This document shows, piece by piece, positions 40,279-49,979 of a stretch of DNA of 64,000 bases; position 1 is the stretch's first letter, and each line of letters opens with the position of its first letter. The position numbers and the translations under genes are program-made. The DNA lies in the NCBI GenBank assembly GCA_027365345.1, contig DAHXNO010000105.1:1-64000 (forward strand), given 5' to 3'. The notes beneath the pieces were generated by a model. The model ran no database searches, was not told the origin of the DNA, and saw only the letters and a program-made list of their open reading frames with translations. The DNA comes from Granulicella sp. (GTDB taxonomy: Bacteria > Acidobacteriota > Terriglobia > Terriglobales > Acidobacteriaceae).

Positions 40279-41850
40279 TTACACGAGCTTCTCCGCTATG
40301 GACTTGGCCTGCGTGAAGAGCGTCAGATAATCGGGTCCGCCGGCTTTGGAGTCTGTGCCGCTCATGTTGAAACCTCCAAAGGGATGAGCCCCGACCATGG
40401 CGCCGGTGCACTTGCGGTTGAAGTAGAGATTGCCTACGTGGAACTCTTCGCCGGCCCGATCGAGTTTTTCGCGGGAGTGAGAATAGATAGAGCCGGTGAG
40501 GCCGTACTGGGTGTTGTTGGCGATGGCTAAAGCCTCTTCAAAGCTGTGGGACTTGATGACGGCCAATACTGGCCCGAAGATCTCCTCCTGGGCAATGCGG
40601 GCGGTGGGAGCCACATCCGCAAAGACGGTAGGAGCTATGTAGTAGCCCTTACCGGGGAGATCGACTTCAGCGCCGCCGGTGAGGAGGCGGCCTTCGTTCC
40701 GTCCGATCGCGATGTAGTCCAGAACGCGCTTTTTGGCTGTTGGGTTGATAACCGGGCCGGTCTGGAGGTTGTCAGCGGGTGGCCCTTGGGTGAGCGCTTC
40801 GGCGGCTTCCTTGATGCGGTCGCAGAAGATATCGTAGATGGCGGCGTCGACGATGACACGGGAGCAGGCCGAACACTTTTGCCCGTTGAAGCCAAAGGCC
40901 GAGGCGGTGACGCCAGCGACAGCCTGGTCCAGATCGCAGTCTGAGTCGACGAGAATCGCGTCCTTGCCGCCTAGTTCGAGGATGGTGCGCTTGAGGAAGT
41001 GCTGGTTGGGTTGGATCTGGGCGGCACGTTCATGGATCTCCAGACCAACCTTTCTGGAGCCGGTAAAGGCGATAAAGCGCACCTGAGGATGCTCGACGAT
41101 GGCGCGTCCCACCTCCGGACCGCCTTGGATGAGGTTGATGACTCCGTCGGGAAGGCCCGCCTCCTCCATCAGGGAGAGGAAATGCGCCGCGATGGTGGGA
41201 GCATCCGGACTGGGTTTGAGCACCACCGTATTGCCGCAGACGATGGAGGCCGCAGTCATGCCGGCCATGATGGCCAGAGGAAAGTTCCAGGGAGGGATTA
41301 CGGCGCCCACCCCGAGTGGAAGGTAGCGCAGCAGGTTGCGTTCGCCAGGGTACTGGATGGGAGGGGTGGCGGCATCCAGGCGCAGTGCTTCACGGGCGTA
41401 AAACTCCAGGAAGTCGATGCATTCGCCTACATCGGCATCGGCCTCACCCCAGTTCTTGCCGACCTCCAGGACTAGCCAGGCACAGAACTCGAGGTGACGC
41501 TGGCGGATGAGGCTGGCGGCGCGCAGCAGCAGGGCTGCACGGTCCGCGGCGGATGTCTTTCGCCAGGTGGCGAAGGCTAGTTGTGCAGCTTCGACCGCAT
41601 GGCCGGCCTCGCGGGTAGTCGCCTGGTAGTGGATGCCGACGACCTCAGACGGGTTGGCGGGATTGAGCGATTGGAAAGTGGCGGAGGTCTGTAGATCGCT
41701 GCCGCCGATGATCAGATCATAGGTGCGGCCCAGTTCCACGCGGATGCGGTCGAGCGCCTGACGCATGGCGCGCTTGTTTTCCGCGCTGGAGAAGTCGGTA
41801 AAGGGCTCGTTCCGAAAGGGAGGCAGAGGGATGGGCGTCGTTGAACTCAT
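40279..41850 (-). CDS. 1-pyrroline-5-carboxylate/L-glutamate gamma-semialdehyde dehydrogenase
   Basis: PPWNFPLAIMAGMTAASIVCGNTVVLKPSPDAPT, FTGSRKVG, LELGGKDAILVDSDCDLDQA, FNGQKCSACSRVIV, EEIFGPVLAVI. Confidence 0.93.
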   Translation of the reverse strand: MSSTTPIPLPPFRNEPFTDFSSAENKRAMRQALDRIRVELGRTYDLIIGGSDLQTSATFQSLNPANPSEVVGIHYQATTREAGHAVEAAQLAFATWRKTSAADRAALLLRAASLIRQRHLEFCAWLVLEVGKNWGEADADVGECIDFLEFYAREALRLDAATPPIQYPGERNLLRYLPLGVGAVIPPWNFPLAIMAGMTAASIVCGNTVVLKPSPDAPTIAAHFLSLMEEAGLPDGVINLIQGGPEVGRAIVEHPQVRFIAFTGSRKVGLEIHERAAQIQPNQHFLKRTILELGGKDAILVDSDCDLDQAVAGVTASAFGFNGQKCSACSRVIVDAAIYDIFCDRIKEAAEALTQGPPADNLQTGPVINPTAKKRVLDYIAIGRNEGRLLTGGAEVDLPGKGYYIAPTVFADVAPTARIAQEEIFGPVLAVIKSHSFEEALAIANNTQYGLTGSIYSHSREKLDRAGEEFHVGNLYFNRKCTGAMVGAHPFGGFNMSGTDSKAGGPDYLTLFTQAKSIAEKLV

Positions 41851-42129
41851 AGAAACCTCTAGACATAGTTTACGGCGGCGGCGGGGACGCTGTCCTTTTG
41901 ATTCCGCATGCGGAGCGCAAGTTGGGCAAGGATGTCAGGTCAGTTTAAGCCGGGGATACGGCTTTGGCCCGTCTCAGAGCTGACGTCTCCTTTTCGAGTG
42001 CCGGGTATCCATCCGGTGAGTGTTCTGTGCGCACGATGGCTGCGGAGCCGGCAGGCTCGACGGGCGCTGTTTGCCTTGGTTGGGAAGGAAGATGTATGCC
42101 AGCGGCAAGGCAGCGATGACGAGCGAGAG

Positions 42130-45100
42130 CTAGCGAGGGTCCTGGAGAAACTTCTCTGCATTCTTGGACATGAGTGCCGTACGTTCCAGCTTGTCCCAGT
42201 TGAAGCTTCGGCCATCAATGGCGCGCTTGACTGTGCGGATGAGTACCCAGGAGAAGAGCTGGCGGTAGGTGAACCGCTGGATCCAGATGTGAACCAGCAG
42301 CCATGCGTCTCCCTTGCTGGCGGGGTGTTTACGTTCCAGCATAAAAGCCAGGGCAGAGGTGGCAAAGTCAATGAGAAGGAAGGCGGCGAAGAAGCTGATG
42401 AGCTTATAGAGATCCGAGGGATTGGTGGTGCTGGGGTGGAAGTGCTTGTCGATGAAGTAATGAATGACCCCGGCGACGAACATAAGGTCGATCAGCGGAG
42501 AGACCAAAGGCAGAAGGATCTGAAAGACGACGATATTGGGCAGGGCGAAGAGTCCCATGGCGAGACGGTTTGCGATGGCCCCGCGGTGCTTGAAGACGGC
42601 TTGCAGAATGCCGAAGGACCAACGGAATCGTTGGCGAGCCAAGTCATTGGCGTTGGCTGGAGCTTCGGTGAAGGCCAGCGCCCGATCCTCGTAGATGACG
42701 GCGTAGCCCTGCTCGAGCAGGTTCATGGTGAGATCGGCGTCTTCCGCTACGGTATCGGGGTGGTAGCCGCCGCCGGCTTTGACAGACGAGGTGCGCCATG
42801 CGCCGATGGCTCCGGGAACGACGGTGACGACATCGAAGAGGTCCAGGGCGCGGCGCTCAAAGTTCTGGCTGGTGATGTACTCGAGCGCCTGCCAGCGCGT
42901 CCAGAGGTTTACCCGGTTGCCGACCTTCGCGTTACCCGCTACTGCGCCGATCCGGGGGTTGGCAAAATGGGTGACCAGGCGGCTGATGGCATCGTGAGCT
43001 ATCACGCCGTCGGCGTCGATGCCGATGTAGACTTCCTCATCGTCGCGTATCTGGACGAGCCCGAAGTTGAGCGCGTCGGCCTTGCCGCCGTTCGGCTTGC
43101 TGAGGACTGTCAGGCGGCCGGCAGCGATCTCTTTGGCATAGGTATCGGTGGCGATCTTTGCGGTGCCGTCGGTGGAACCATCGTCGATGACGATGATGCG
43201 GATGTTCTTATAGTTGGACATCAGCACGGAGCGGATAGTGCGGGCGATCACCTTGGCTTCGTTGAAGGCCGGGATCAGGACGGCGACGCGGGGTTGGTAG
43301 GCCGGGGTGGCGAAGTCTTTGCGTTTGCGGAAACGGTCAATGGTGGCAAACAGGCCGATGATGACCAGGCGGACGCTCATCAGCACGTCGCCGATGAAAA
43401 AGACGCTAATGACGAAGTGGTTGAAGAAAGAGATGAGGGCGAAGGCAATGGAGTCGACAAAGGCGTAGTAGCGCTGGCGGCCTTTGATGGGGGGCATGAC
43501 CTCAGCGGAGGTCTTGCCGATCAGGGCGGAGACGGGAACGATGGCATAGCCGTGGGCGCGAAGGGCTTGAATGAGCACTGGAAGCGCGGCTACGGTGGCC
43601 GAGCGATCACCACCGCCATCGTGCATCAGGATCACGGAGCCGCGTGTCCAAGGCTTGGTATTGAACTCTGAGATCTGCTGGAAGACGCTGTTGACGATCT
43701 CCTGAGGCGTCTTACGCGGATGCACGTCCCAGTCGTTGGTGTCGATTTTATCGCCGACGATTACGTAGCCGAGACGCTGGATGGCCTGTACCGGAGCAGC
43801 CTGGTCGTTGGTGTCCGGTTCCTGATCAATGGAGTACGGAGGACGGAAGTAGACCGGCTGAACGCCCAGTTCGGCGGCGAAGAGGCGTTCGGTGAGATTG
43901 AGCTGGAGCACCACCTGGCGCTGTGAGATCTCAGAGATATCCGGATGGGAGTACGTGTGGTTGCCCACCTCGTTTCCATCGCGGTAGACACGCTTCATCA
44001 GGCCGATGTTGTCCTGAGCCTCATCTCCGATCATGAAGAACGTGCCGACGACGTGATACTTTTTGAGGACCGCGAGAATCTTCGGCGTCCATTCGGGGTC
44101 TGGGCCGTCGTCAAAGCTGAGTGCGACCTCTTTGGGGTGGTAGCCGTATTGGTTGAGCGTGTAGGGGAGAGGGTAGGAGTCCATGGTCTCGGCTACGACG
44201 CTCAGGAACGGTTTGGGGATCGTCGGGTCGTCGTCCATGGTGAGGGTGCGGTGACCGTTTTGGGGAGGACTAGTGACACGTAGAATGTCGCCGTCCCCTT
44301 CGGTATCCACATCCTGCCCGGGCGCAACCTGAGCCAGATCCTTCACCGGATCGGCCTTGAGCGGGTGGTCCCAGATCTTCCACAGGGAGTCGTCTTCCAG
44401 GCCGAGGCGCTGAATGGCGAAGGTCTGGATGCCGAGAGCTTCAGCGACCCGCATCTGATTGAGGGCAGTCACAGCGTCCAGGAACCAGACGTTGTGCTTT
44501 ACCCTGGCGTCCTCGTCGATGTAGGAGAAGTGAGGGTTAAGCGAGTTGGGGTCAAGGCTGATGGTGGCGTCAGCGTCTGATGCAGCCTGCCATGCCTCCT
44601 GGGTGGAGAGCATGGTGGTGGTGTAGACGGTCTGCGCCGACTGGGCATCCTGACGAACCGGTCGCCCGCGGCGGTTGTTTGCGGGCGGAGGCAGGGGGTT
44701 GGTCCAGTCGTATCCGTATCCGCCGATGGAGCAGATGATCTTCTGCAGCGGAACGGCCTTCATCAGAGCGCGCAGATTGTTTTCAAACTGGTCCTGGCCG
44801 GCGATGGGTCCGGGATCGGTGCCCCACTGATGCTCGCCGTAGTTCATCAGGACCAGACCGTCGGAGTGGGCTGCGAGGTACTTGAGATCCAGGCTGCCGG
44901 GATCCACAGGGACGTTGATGTACAGGCGCAGGTTTCGGGAGTGCAAGTCGGCGTAGAGAGCTCCCACCAACTGGCTGTAAGCTACCTGGGCGTCGTCCGG
45001 GAGGGCCTGAAAGCCGAGGTCCAGGCCGCGGTAGCGGGTGTTGGTGTTCAGAAACAGATCGATCTGGTGAATGAATCGGGCGCGCGCCTGAGGGCTCAGC

Positions 45101-45696
45101 AAGAACTGCTCGACGTTGGGCTCAAAGATGCCCTGCGTCGGGCTGTAGTTGTTTACCATCGGGAAGATCTCAGTGTCTTCCCGGGCGTCCTGGATGGTGC
45201 GGAGGATCTTGTTCTGATGGTCAACGCCGTGGACGCCGGAGGAGTCAACGACGGCGAAGGGGGTCTCATCCGAGGTGTAGGCGGTGAGCGATCCGTCCGG
45301 AGTGAGGACGTGGAGCCACTCGGGAAAGAGGATATCGATCTGTTTTACGTGCTCCTTGAAGGAGGCGTAGCTGCCCGGGTCAAGATCTGTATAAAAGGCG
45401 GCGCGTAGACCTTCGCCGTGGTTCAGAATAACGTCAGAGGGCTTGAGGTTCGTCTTTCGATGAGCCGAGCGGTTCAGCTTTTCACGGGAACGCAGTTCGG
45501 GGGCCGGAGGGTTGGAGAGAGCCCGGTAACGCCGAGTGACCGAATGAAAATTCAAGCCATGCATGGGCTTCATTCTGACCAGGCCCACCACGAAGACGAT
45601 CCCGACGGCGGCGCCTAGAAGAGCCAGCACGTCAAGTATGCGCCGCAATCGTTTCCAGCGTTTGCGTTGCGGATCGTAGAAGACTTGGTTTCTCAT
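42130..45696 (-). CDS. large GH18-like / polysaccharide deacetylase (NodB) / family-2 glycosyltransferase fusion
   Basis: GH18-like YRGLDLGFQALPDDAQVAYSQLVGALYADLH...SDGLVLMNYGEHQWGTDPGPIAGQDQFE; NodB VALSFDDGPDPEWTPKILAVLKKYHVVGTFFMIGDEA...NHTYSHPDIS; GT2 VAVLIPAFNEAKVIARTIRSVL...IIVIDDGSTDGT...RQRFRWSFG. Confidence 0.92.
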   Translation of the reverse strand: MRNQVFYDPQRKRWKRLRRILDVLALLGAAVGIVFVVGLVRMKPMHGLNFHSVTRRYRALSNPPAPELRSREKLNRSAHRKTNLKPSDVILNHGEGLRAAFYTDLDPGSYASFKEHVKQIDILFPEWLHVLTPDGSLTAYTSDETPFAVVDSSGVHGVDHQNKILRTIQDAREDTEIFPMVNNYSPTQGIFEPNVEQFLLSPQARARFIHQIDLFLNTNTRYRGLDLGFQALPDDAQVAYSQLVGALYADLHSRNLRLYINVPVDPGSLDLKYLAAHSDGLVLMNYGEHQWGTDPGPIAGQDQFENNLRALMKAVPLQKIICSIGGYGYDWTNPLPPPANNRRGRPVRQDAQSAQTVYTTTMLSTQEAWQAASDADATISLDPNSLNPHFSYIDEDARVKHNVWFLDAVTALNQMRVAEALGIQTFAIQRLGLEDDSLWKIWDHPLKADPVKDLAQVAPGQDVDTEGDGDILRVTSPPQNGHRTLTMDDDPTIPKPFLSVVAETMDSYPLPYTLNQYGYHPKEVALSFDDGPDPEWTPKILAVLKKYHVVGTFFMIGDEAQDNIGLMKRVYRDGNEVGNHTYSHPDISEISQRQVVLQLNLTERLFAAELGVQPVYFRPPYSIDQEPDTNDQAAPVQAIQRLGYVIVGDKIDTNDWDVHPRKTPQEIVNSVFQQISEFNTKPWTRGSVILMHDGGGDRSATVAALPVLIQALRAHGYAIVPVSALIGKTSAEVMPPIKGRQRYYAFVDSIAFALISFFNHFVISVFFIGDVLMSVRLVIIGLFATIDRFRKRKDFATPAYQPRVAVLIPAFNEAKVIARTIRSVLMSNYKNIRIIVIDDGSTDGTAKIATDTYAKEIAAGRLTVLSKPNGGKADALNFGLVQIRDDEEVYIGIDADGVIAHDAISRLVTHFANPRIGAVAGNAKVGNRVNLWTRWQALEYITSQNFERRALDLFDVVTVVPGAIGAWRTSSVKAGGGYHPDTVAEDADLTMNLLEQGYAVIYEDRALAFTEAPANANDLARQRFRWSFGILQAVFKHRGAIANRLAMGLFALPNIVVFQILLPLVSPLIDLMFVAGVIHYFIDKHFHPSTTNPSDLYKLISFFAAFLLIDFATSALAFMLERKHPASKGDAWLLVHIWIQRFTYRQLFSWVLIRTVKRAIDGRSFNWDKLERTALMSKNAEKFLQDPR

Positions 45697-45800
45697 CGAT
45701 TGAAAAGGAGCTCTTCTTAAGATAATACGCATTCCAGACGGAACAGAACCGCAGGAGCGGAATCCTGCCTTCGGCTCGAATGTAGATAGGATGCAGAGAA

Positions 45801-47261
45801 GTGGGCGAACGGAGACCGAGATACGGCTGGGGTGCGGCGCTGGCGGCAGGCGGATTGCTGCGTCTGCTGTTCTTCTATCGTCTGCGTCCGATGATCGGCG
45901 GGGATTCGCTCATCTACAGCGAACTGGCGCGTGATCTGTTGCGGCGCCATATCTATGCTTTCTCCGGAACGCCGCTTCAGCCTACGCTGATCCGTCTGCC
46001 TGGGTATCCGCTGTTTCTTGCCGCGTGTGATGCGGTCGGCGGCGGGGCGCACCCTGCGTTGGCGCTGTGGGTACAGATGCTTTTGGATCTGCTGGGATGC
46101 GCTGTGCTGGGATTACTGGCTGCGCGGCTGGCGGCAAGGGCGGGTGGAGATGCGGGAGCAGATGCAGAGCGGCGTGGGGCGACCCCTGCCCGAGTTGGCC
46201 TGGCGGCGGTGTGGCTCTCCGCGCTGTGCCCGTTTACGGCCAACTACGCGGTTGCCCTGATGCCTGAGTCCTTGAGTGTCTTTTGCGTGGTGACCACGCT
46301 CTTCGCTCTGGAGAGATGGGAGGCTTGTTGGAACGGCGGGGACGGGGCTCGCAGAGGAGAGGCCAAGGTTTGGACGGTGGTGATCGGGTGCTCTCTGGCC
46401 TGGGCCGTGTTGCTCAGGCCGGATGAGGGGTTGTTGGCGGCCGCGGTGTTGCCGGCGATGCTGTGGGCCGGATGGCGCGCCGGCGCGCGGGAAGGGCTGG
46501 GTTTGGCCAGACGCGTTCTTCCAGCGACGGCGGCTGGGCTGCTGGTTCTGCTGCCGATGCTGGCTTGGGGCGTGCGCAACTGGAGGGTCTTCCATTTGGT
46601 CCAGCCGTTGGCGCCGCGTTATGCAGAGGATCCGGATGAGACCCCGCCGCTGGGATTTTATTGCTGGTACCGGAGTTGGGCAATTGAGTACAAATCGAAC
46701 CTGGATATCTACTGGAGGTACGACGATGACCCGATCAGGCTCAGCGACCTGCCCGCGCGAGCGTTCGATAACGCGCAACAGAGATTACAGACCGAGGCGG
46801 TTTTCGATCGCTACAACAACTTACTGACGGCAACTCCGGAGTTGGACGCGGCCTTCGCTCAGATTGCGGATGAGCGGATTACAGAACATCCGCTGCGCTA
46901 TTACGTGGTTTTGCCCGTGGCGCGAGAGTTGGACATGTGGCTGCGGCCACGGCTGGCGTTTATGGCGATGCCGGTGGACTGGTGGGAGTTTGGCCGCCAT
47001 CCGAGAGAGTCTGCGGAGGAGACGGCCTATGCGCTGCTGAACGCGGGCTACCTGGCGTTGGCGCTGGTAGGCTTGCTGCGTTGGGAGCGGAGACGCTGGA
47101 ATGGCAGGGGGGTGGTGGCCTTTGCGATGCTTGGGTTTGTGGCGCTTCGCGTAGCCTTGCTGCTGACCCTGGACAACTCTGAGCCGCGCTACACGCTGGA
47201 GTGCTTTCCAGTGGTGATTGTGCTGGCGGCGCTGGCGCTGTTACCCCAGTTCAATGGTTGA
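45801..47261 (+). CDS. GT39/ArnT-like multi-TM glycosyltransferase
   Basis: LRPMIGGDSLIYSELARDLLRRHIY...PTLIRLPGYPLFLA; many TM helices; C-terminal SEPRYTLECFPVVIVLAALALL. Confidence 0.75.
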   Translation: MGERRPRYGWGAALAAGGLLRLLFFYRLRPMIGGDSLIYSELARDLLRRHIYAFSGTPLQPTLIRLPGYPLFLAACDAVGGGAHPALALWVQMLLDLLGCAVLGLLAARLAARAGGDAGADAERRGATPARVGLAAVWLSALCPFTANYAVALMPESLSVFCVVTTLFALERWEACWNGGDGARRGEAKVWTVVIGCSLAWAVLLRPDEGLLAAAVLPAMLWAGWRAGAREGLGLARRVLPATAAGLLVLLPMLAWGVRNWRVFHLVQPLAPRYAEDPDETPPLGFYCWYRSWAIEYKSNLDIYWRYDDDPIRLSDLPARAFDNAQQRLQTEAVFDRYNNLLTATPELDAAFAQIADERITEHPLRYYVVLPVARELDMWLRPRLAFMAMPVDWWEFGRHPRESAEETAYALLNAGYLALALVGLLRWERRRWNGRGVVAFAMLGFVALRVALLLTLDNSEPRYTLECFPVVIVLAALALLPQFNG

Positions 47262-47958
47262 CGATGCTGGTGTGGGAGTTCTTTTTGATCTCAAAGGTCT
47301 TCATGTCAATGTGGCTGTTGTACTTGATATCAGCATAGTTGCAGGTGCGGCGATCGTCGTTGCTGAGGTAGAAGATCTGGCGCAAGGAGAGAGCACGGGT
47401 GGGATCCACCCAGATGGTGATGTGGGTGAAGTTTTTTTCGCCAGGATCTTTGCTGGTGAGGTCTAGTTTCTCGGTTCGGATCTGCCTGGCGCCCTGAGGG
47501 AGGGTCTCTGTGCCCAGATCCTGAATATTCCAGGATTTTGCCAGATCCGTGCCACTGCCTCCGAAGCCGAGCGTGATGTAGCGCTCTTCCTGCGCCTGGT
47601 TGGAACCGGCGTGCAGCAGCGTGAGCTGATTGACGCCAGGGTCGAAGAGTTCCAGCAGCCCATCCTTGTATTCCACGACCTTTTGCGGTTTACCGCCTGG
47701 ACCATCGATGACCACGCCCATCTGAATAGCTTTGTCTTTGCGCAGGAAGTAGATGGAGCCGGTCTGGGAGGTAGTGTCGCGAATGACGCGCTCGTAATAC
47801 TGGCAGTCCATTTGGGCGCGGGCGCTGCGGAACTCCGCGCTGGCCTGATTCATTTGCTGCAGAATCGTGCTGAGATGGGAGGAGTTGGACTGCGCAGAGA
47901 GTGCAAGGGGAAGGCTGGTTAGGGCCAGGGCTGCGGTGAGCATCGGGCGGCGAAACAT
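47251..47958 (-). CDS. LolA-like / outer-membrane lipoprotein-sorting-like periplasmic protein
   Basis: Signal peptide; HLSTILQQMNQASAEFRSARAQMDCQYYERVIRDTTSQTGSIYFLRKDKAIQMGV...YKDGLLELFDPGVNQLTLL. Confidence 0.65.
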   Translation of the reverse strand: MFRRPMLTAALALTSLPLALSAQSNSSHLSTILQQMNQASAEFRSARAQMDCQYYERVIRDTTSQTGSIYFLRKDKAIQMGVVIDGPGGKPQKVVEYKDGLLELFDPGVNQLTLLHAGSNQAQEERYITLGFGGSGTDLAKSWNIQDLGTETLPQGARQIRTEKLDLTSKDPGEKNFTHITIWVDPTRALSLRQIFYLSNDDRRTCNYADIKYNSHIDMKTFEIKKNSHTSIVNH

Positions 47959-48152
47959 GGACGTTAGACTCCTGCAACGGCTGCTGGGGTTGGATCGGTT
48001 CAGCACGGGCGAACTCTGGATTGCTGCTGCACGCTTGGAAATACCGGGTTGGGCAGCGTCGCTATAAATCTCTTTGTACCGGCTCCAGGCCCAGGCTATG
48101 GTGGGCTGTCTGGTAAGTGGTTCAGGGCCAGAGCGCGCGCAGCATGCGTAAT

Positions 48153-48530
48153 CTAGCGGACGATGGTGGCGTCATAGGCGACGACGTGACCTTTGGCATC
48201 GACTACGGGGGAGTACTTTTCGACAGTAACTTCGCCGGAGATAGGCTCGACGACATTGAGGATCGCCTGGCGCAGGGCAGCGTCGGATTTTGCGCCGCGC
48301 AGGTCATCGACACGGATCTCATAGACGAAGGTTGGCTCTTCGTCGGCCCCGCGCGCCGCCTTTACCAGCACCTCACTGTGCTGCAGCGGAACCTGCTGGA
48401 CGGGTCTGTCCTTGAAGTCAATGAAGCGCGGAGAGAGAAAGAGGAAGAGCAGAATCAGGGTGACCATCACGTCATAGTGAAAGCTGCCGCGCTCGTAGGT
48501 CCAAAAGATGTAGCTGCGCAGGGTATTCAT
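48153..48530 (-). CDS. single-TM hypothetical protein
   Basis: TM segment [19 protein letters not shown]; start overlaps serS stop (ATGA). Confidence 0.65.
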   Translation of the reverse strand: MNTLRSYIFWTYERGSFHYDVMVTLILLFLFLSPRFIDFKDRPVQQVPLQHSEVLVKAARGADEEPTFVYEIRVDDLRGAKSDAALRQAILNVVEPISGEVTVEKYSPVVDAKGHVVAYDATIVR

Positions 48531-49858
48531 AGTGCACGTCCGAAGGATTGGCGGGTGATGACGGTTTCTCCGTTCATATAAGGAACCAGGGCCTGGGGAA
48601 TGCGGACCGAGCCGTCGGCCTGCTGATAGTTCTCCAGGATGGCGAGGTAGGTGCGGCCAATGGCCAGGCCGCTTCCGTTGAGGGTGTGGACGAACTCAGC
48701 TTTACTGGCTCCGGCGGGGCGGTAACGAATGTTGGCGCGGCGAGCCTGGAAGCTCTCAAAGTTGGAGCAAGAGGAGATCTCACGGTAGGTTTGCTGGCCA
48801 GGAAGCCATACCTCCAGGTCGTAGGTCTTGGCGGAGCTGAAGCCCATATCCCCGGTGCAGAGAAGCATGCGCCGGTAGGGAAGGCCGAGGCGTTCGAGGA
48901 CCGTTTCGGCGTGGCGGGTGAGCGCCTCATGCTCGGCGTAGGAGTCTTCTGGACGGGTGAACTTGACCAGTTCGACTTTTTGGAACTGATGCTGGCGGAT
49001 CATGCCGCGCGTGTCCTTGCCGTAGGAGCCGGCCTCAGAGCGGAAGCAGGGCGTGTACGCTGTGAAGCTGATGGAGCCGCAGGAGAGATCGATGGCCTCA
49101 TCACGGAAGATGTTGGTCACCGGGACCTCGGCGGTCGGGATCAACCAATGGTCGCTCTCCTGCAACTCGCCTGGGATGTACGGGCCTCTGTCGTCGCAGT
49201 GAAACAGGTCCACGGCGAACTTGGGGAGTTGGCCGGTGCCGAAGAGCGAGCAGGAGTTGACCAGGCTGGGAGGCAGAACTTCGACGTAGCCGTGCTCCTG
49301 GGTGTGCAGGTCCAGCATGAAGTTGGCCAGGGCGCGCTCCAGGCGAGCGCCAGAGCCGAGTTGCAGGACGAAGCGCGCTCCGGAGATCTTGGCCGCCCGC
49401 TCGAAGTCCAGGATGCCGAGCTGCTCGCCGATCTCCCAGTGAGGCCTGGCTGGGAAGTCAAAGTTGGGGATCTCTCCCCAGGTCTTCTGACAGATGTTTT
49501 CGTGCTCAGAGGCTCCGACAGGCACGGAGGGGTGGGGAAGGTTGGGCAAGGACTCCAGCAGCGTGCGTAATTTCTGGTCAGCCTGGGCTGCGAGCGCCTC
49601 CAGTTGCTCGGTTTTCTCTTTGAGCGCGGAGGTCTGGGCAGCGATCAGAGAAGTGTCCGCGCCCTCTCGCTTCAGACGGCCGAACTCCGCGGAGAGGGCG
49701 TTGCGCTGGGCTTTGAGTGTCTCCGCTTCGGTGATGGCCGAACGGCGCTCGGCGTCCAGAGTGGAGAATCCACGCAGAAGGGAAGGGTCTATGCCGCGCC
49801 GTCCCAACCTCTCTTCGACCAGCGGAAGGTTGCCTCGCACAAATGCCAAATCATACAT
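48527..49858 (-). CDS. serS: seryl-tRNA synthetase
   Basis: [89 protein letters not shown]. Confidence 0.97.
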   Translation of the reverse strand: MYDLAFVRGNLPLVEERLGRRGIDPSLLRGFSTLDAERRSAITEAETLKAQRNALSAEFGRLKREGADTSLIAAQTSALKEKTEQLEALAAQADQKLRTLLESLPNLPHPSVPVGASEHENICQKTWGEIPNFDFPARPHWEIGEQLGILDFERAAKISGARFVLQLGSGARLERALANFMLDLHTQEHGYVEVLPPSLVNSCSLFGTGQLPKFAVDLFHCDDRGPYIPGELQESDHWLIPTAEVPVTNIFRDEAIDLSCGSISFTAYTPCFRSEAGSYGKDTRGMIRQHQFQKVELVKFTRPEDSYAEHEALTRHAETVLERLGLPYRRMLLCTGDMGFSSAKTYDLEVWLPGQQTYREISSCSNFESFQARRANIRYRPAGASKAEFVHTLNGSGLAIGRTYLAILENYQQADGSVRIPQALVPYMNGETVITRQSFGRAL

Positions 49859-49979
49859 ATTGCTCTATTTTATCGTGCATTCGTCGCGTGTTGGGGAGTG
49901 CGAAACCGTCCACTTGGCGCCTTCCGCGCCTGGAGCGCTGTTCGGCATCCACAGAAGATGCGCTTAGAATTTAAAGCGT

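Noticed and set aside
41908-43671. 587-aa plus-strand ORF
   Set aside because: Antisense to the GT2/NodB protein; no domain-like sequence.
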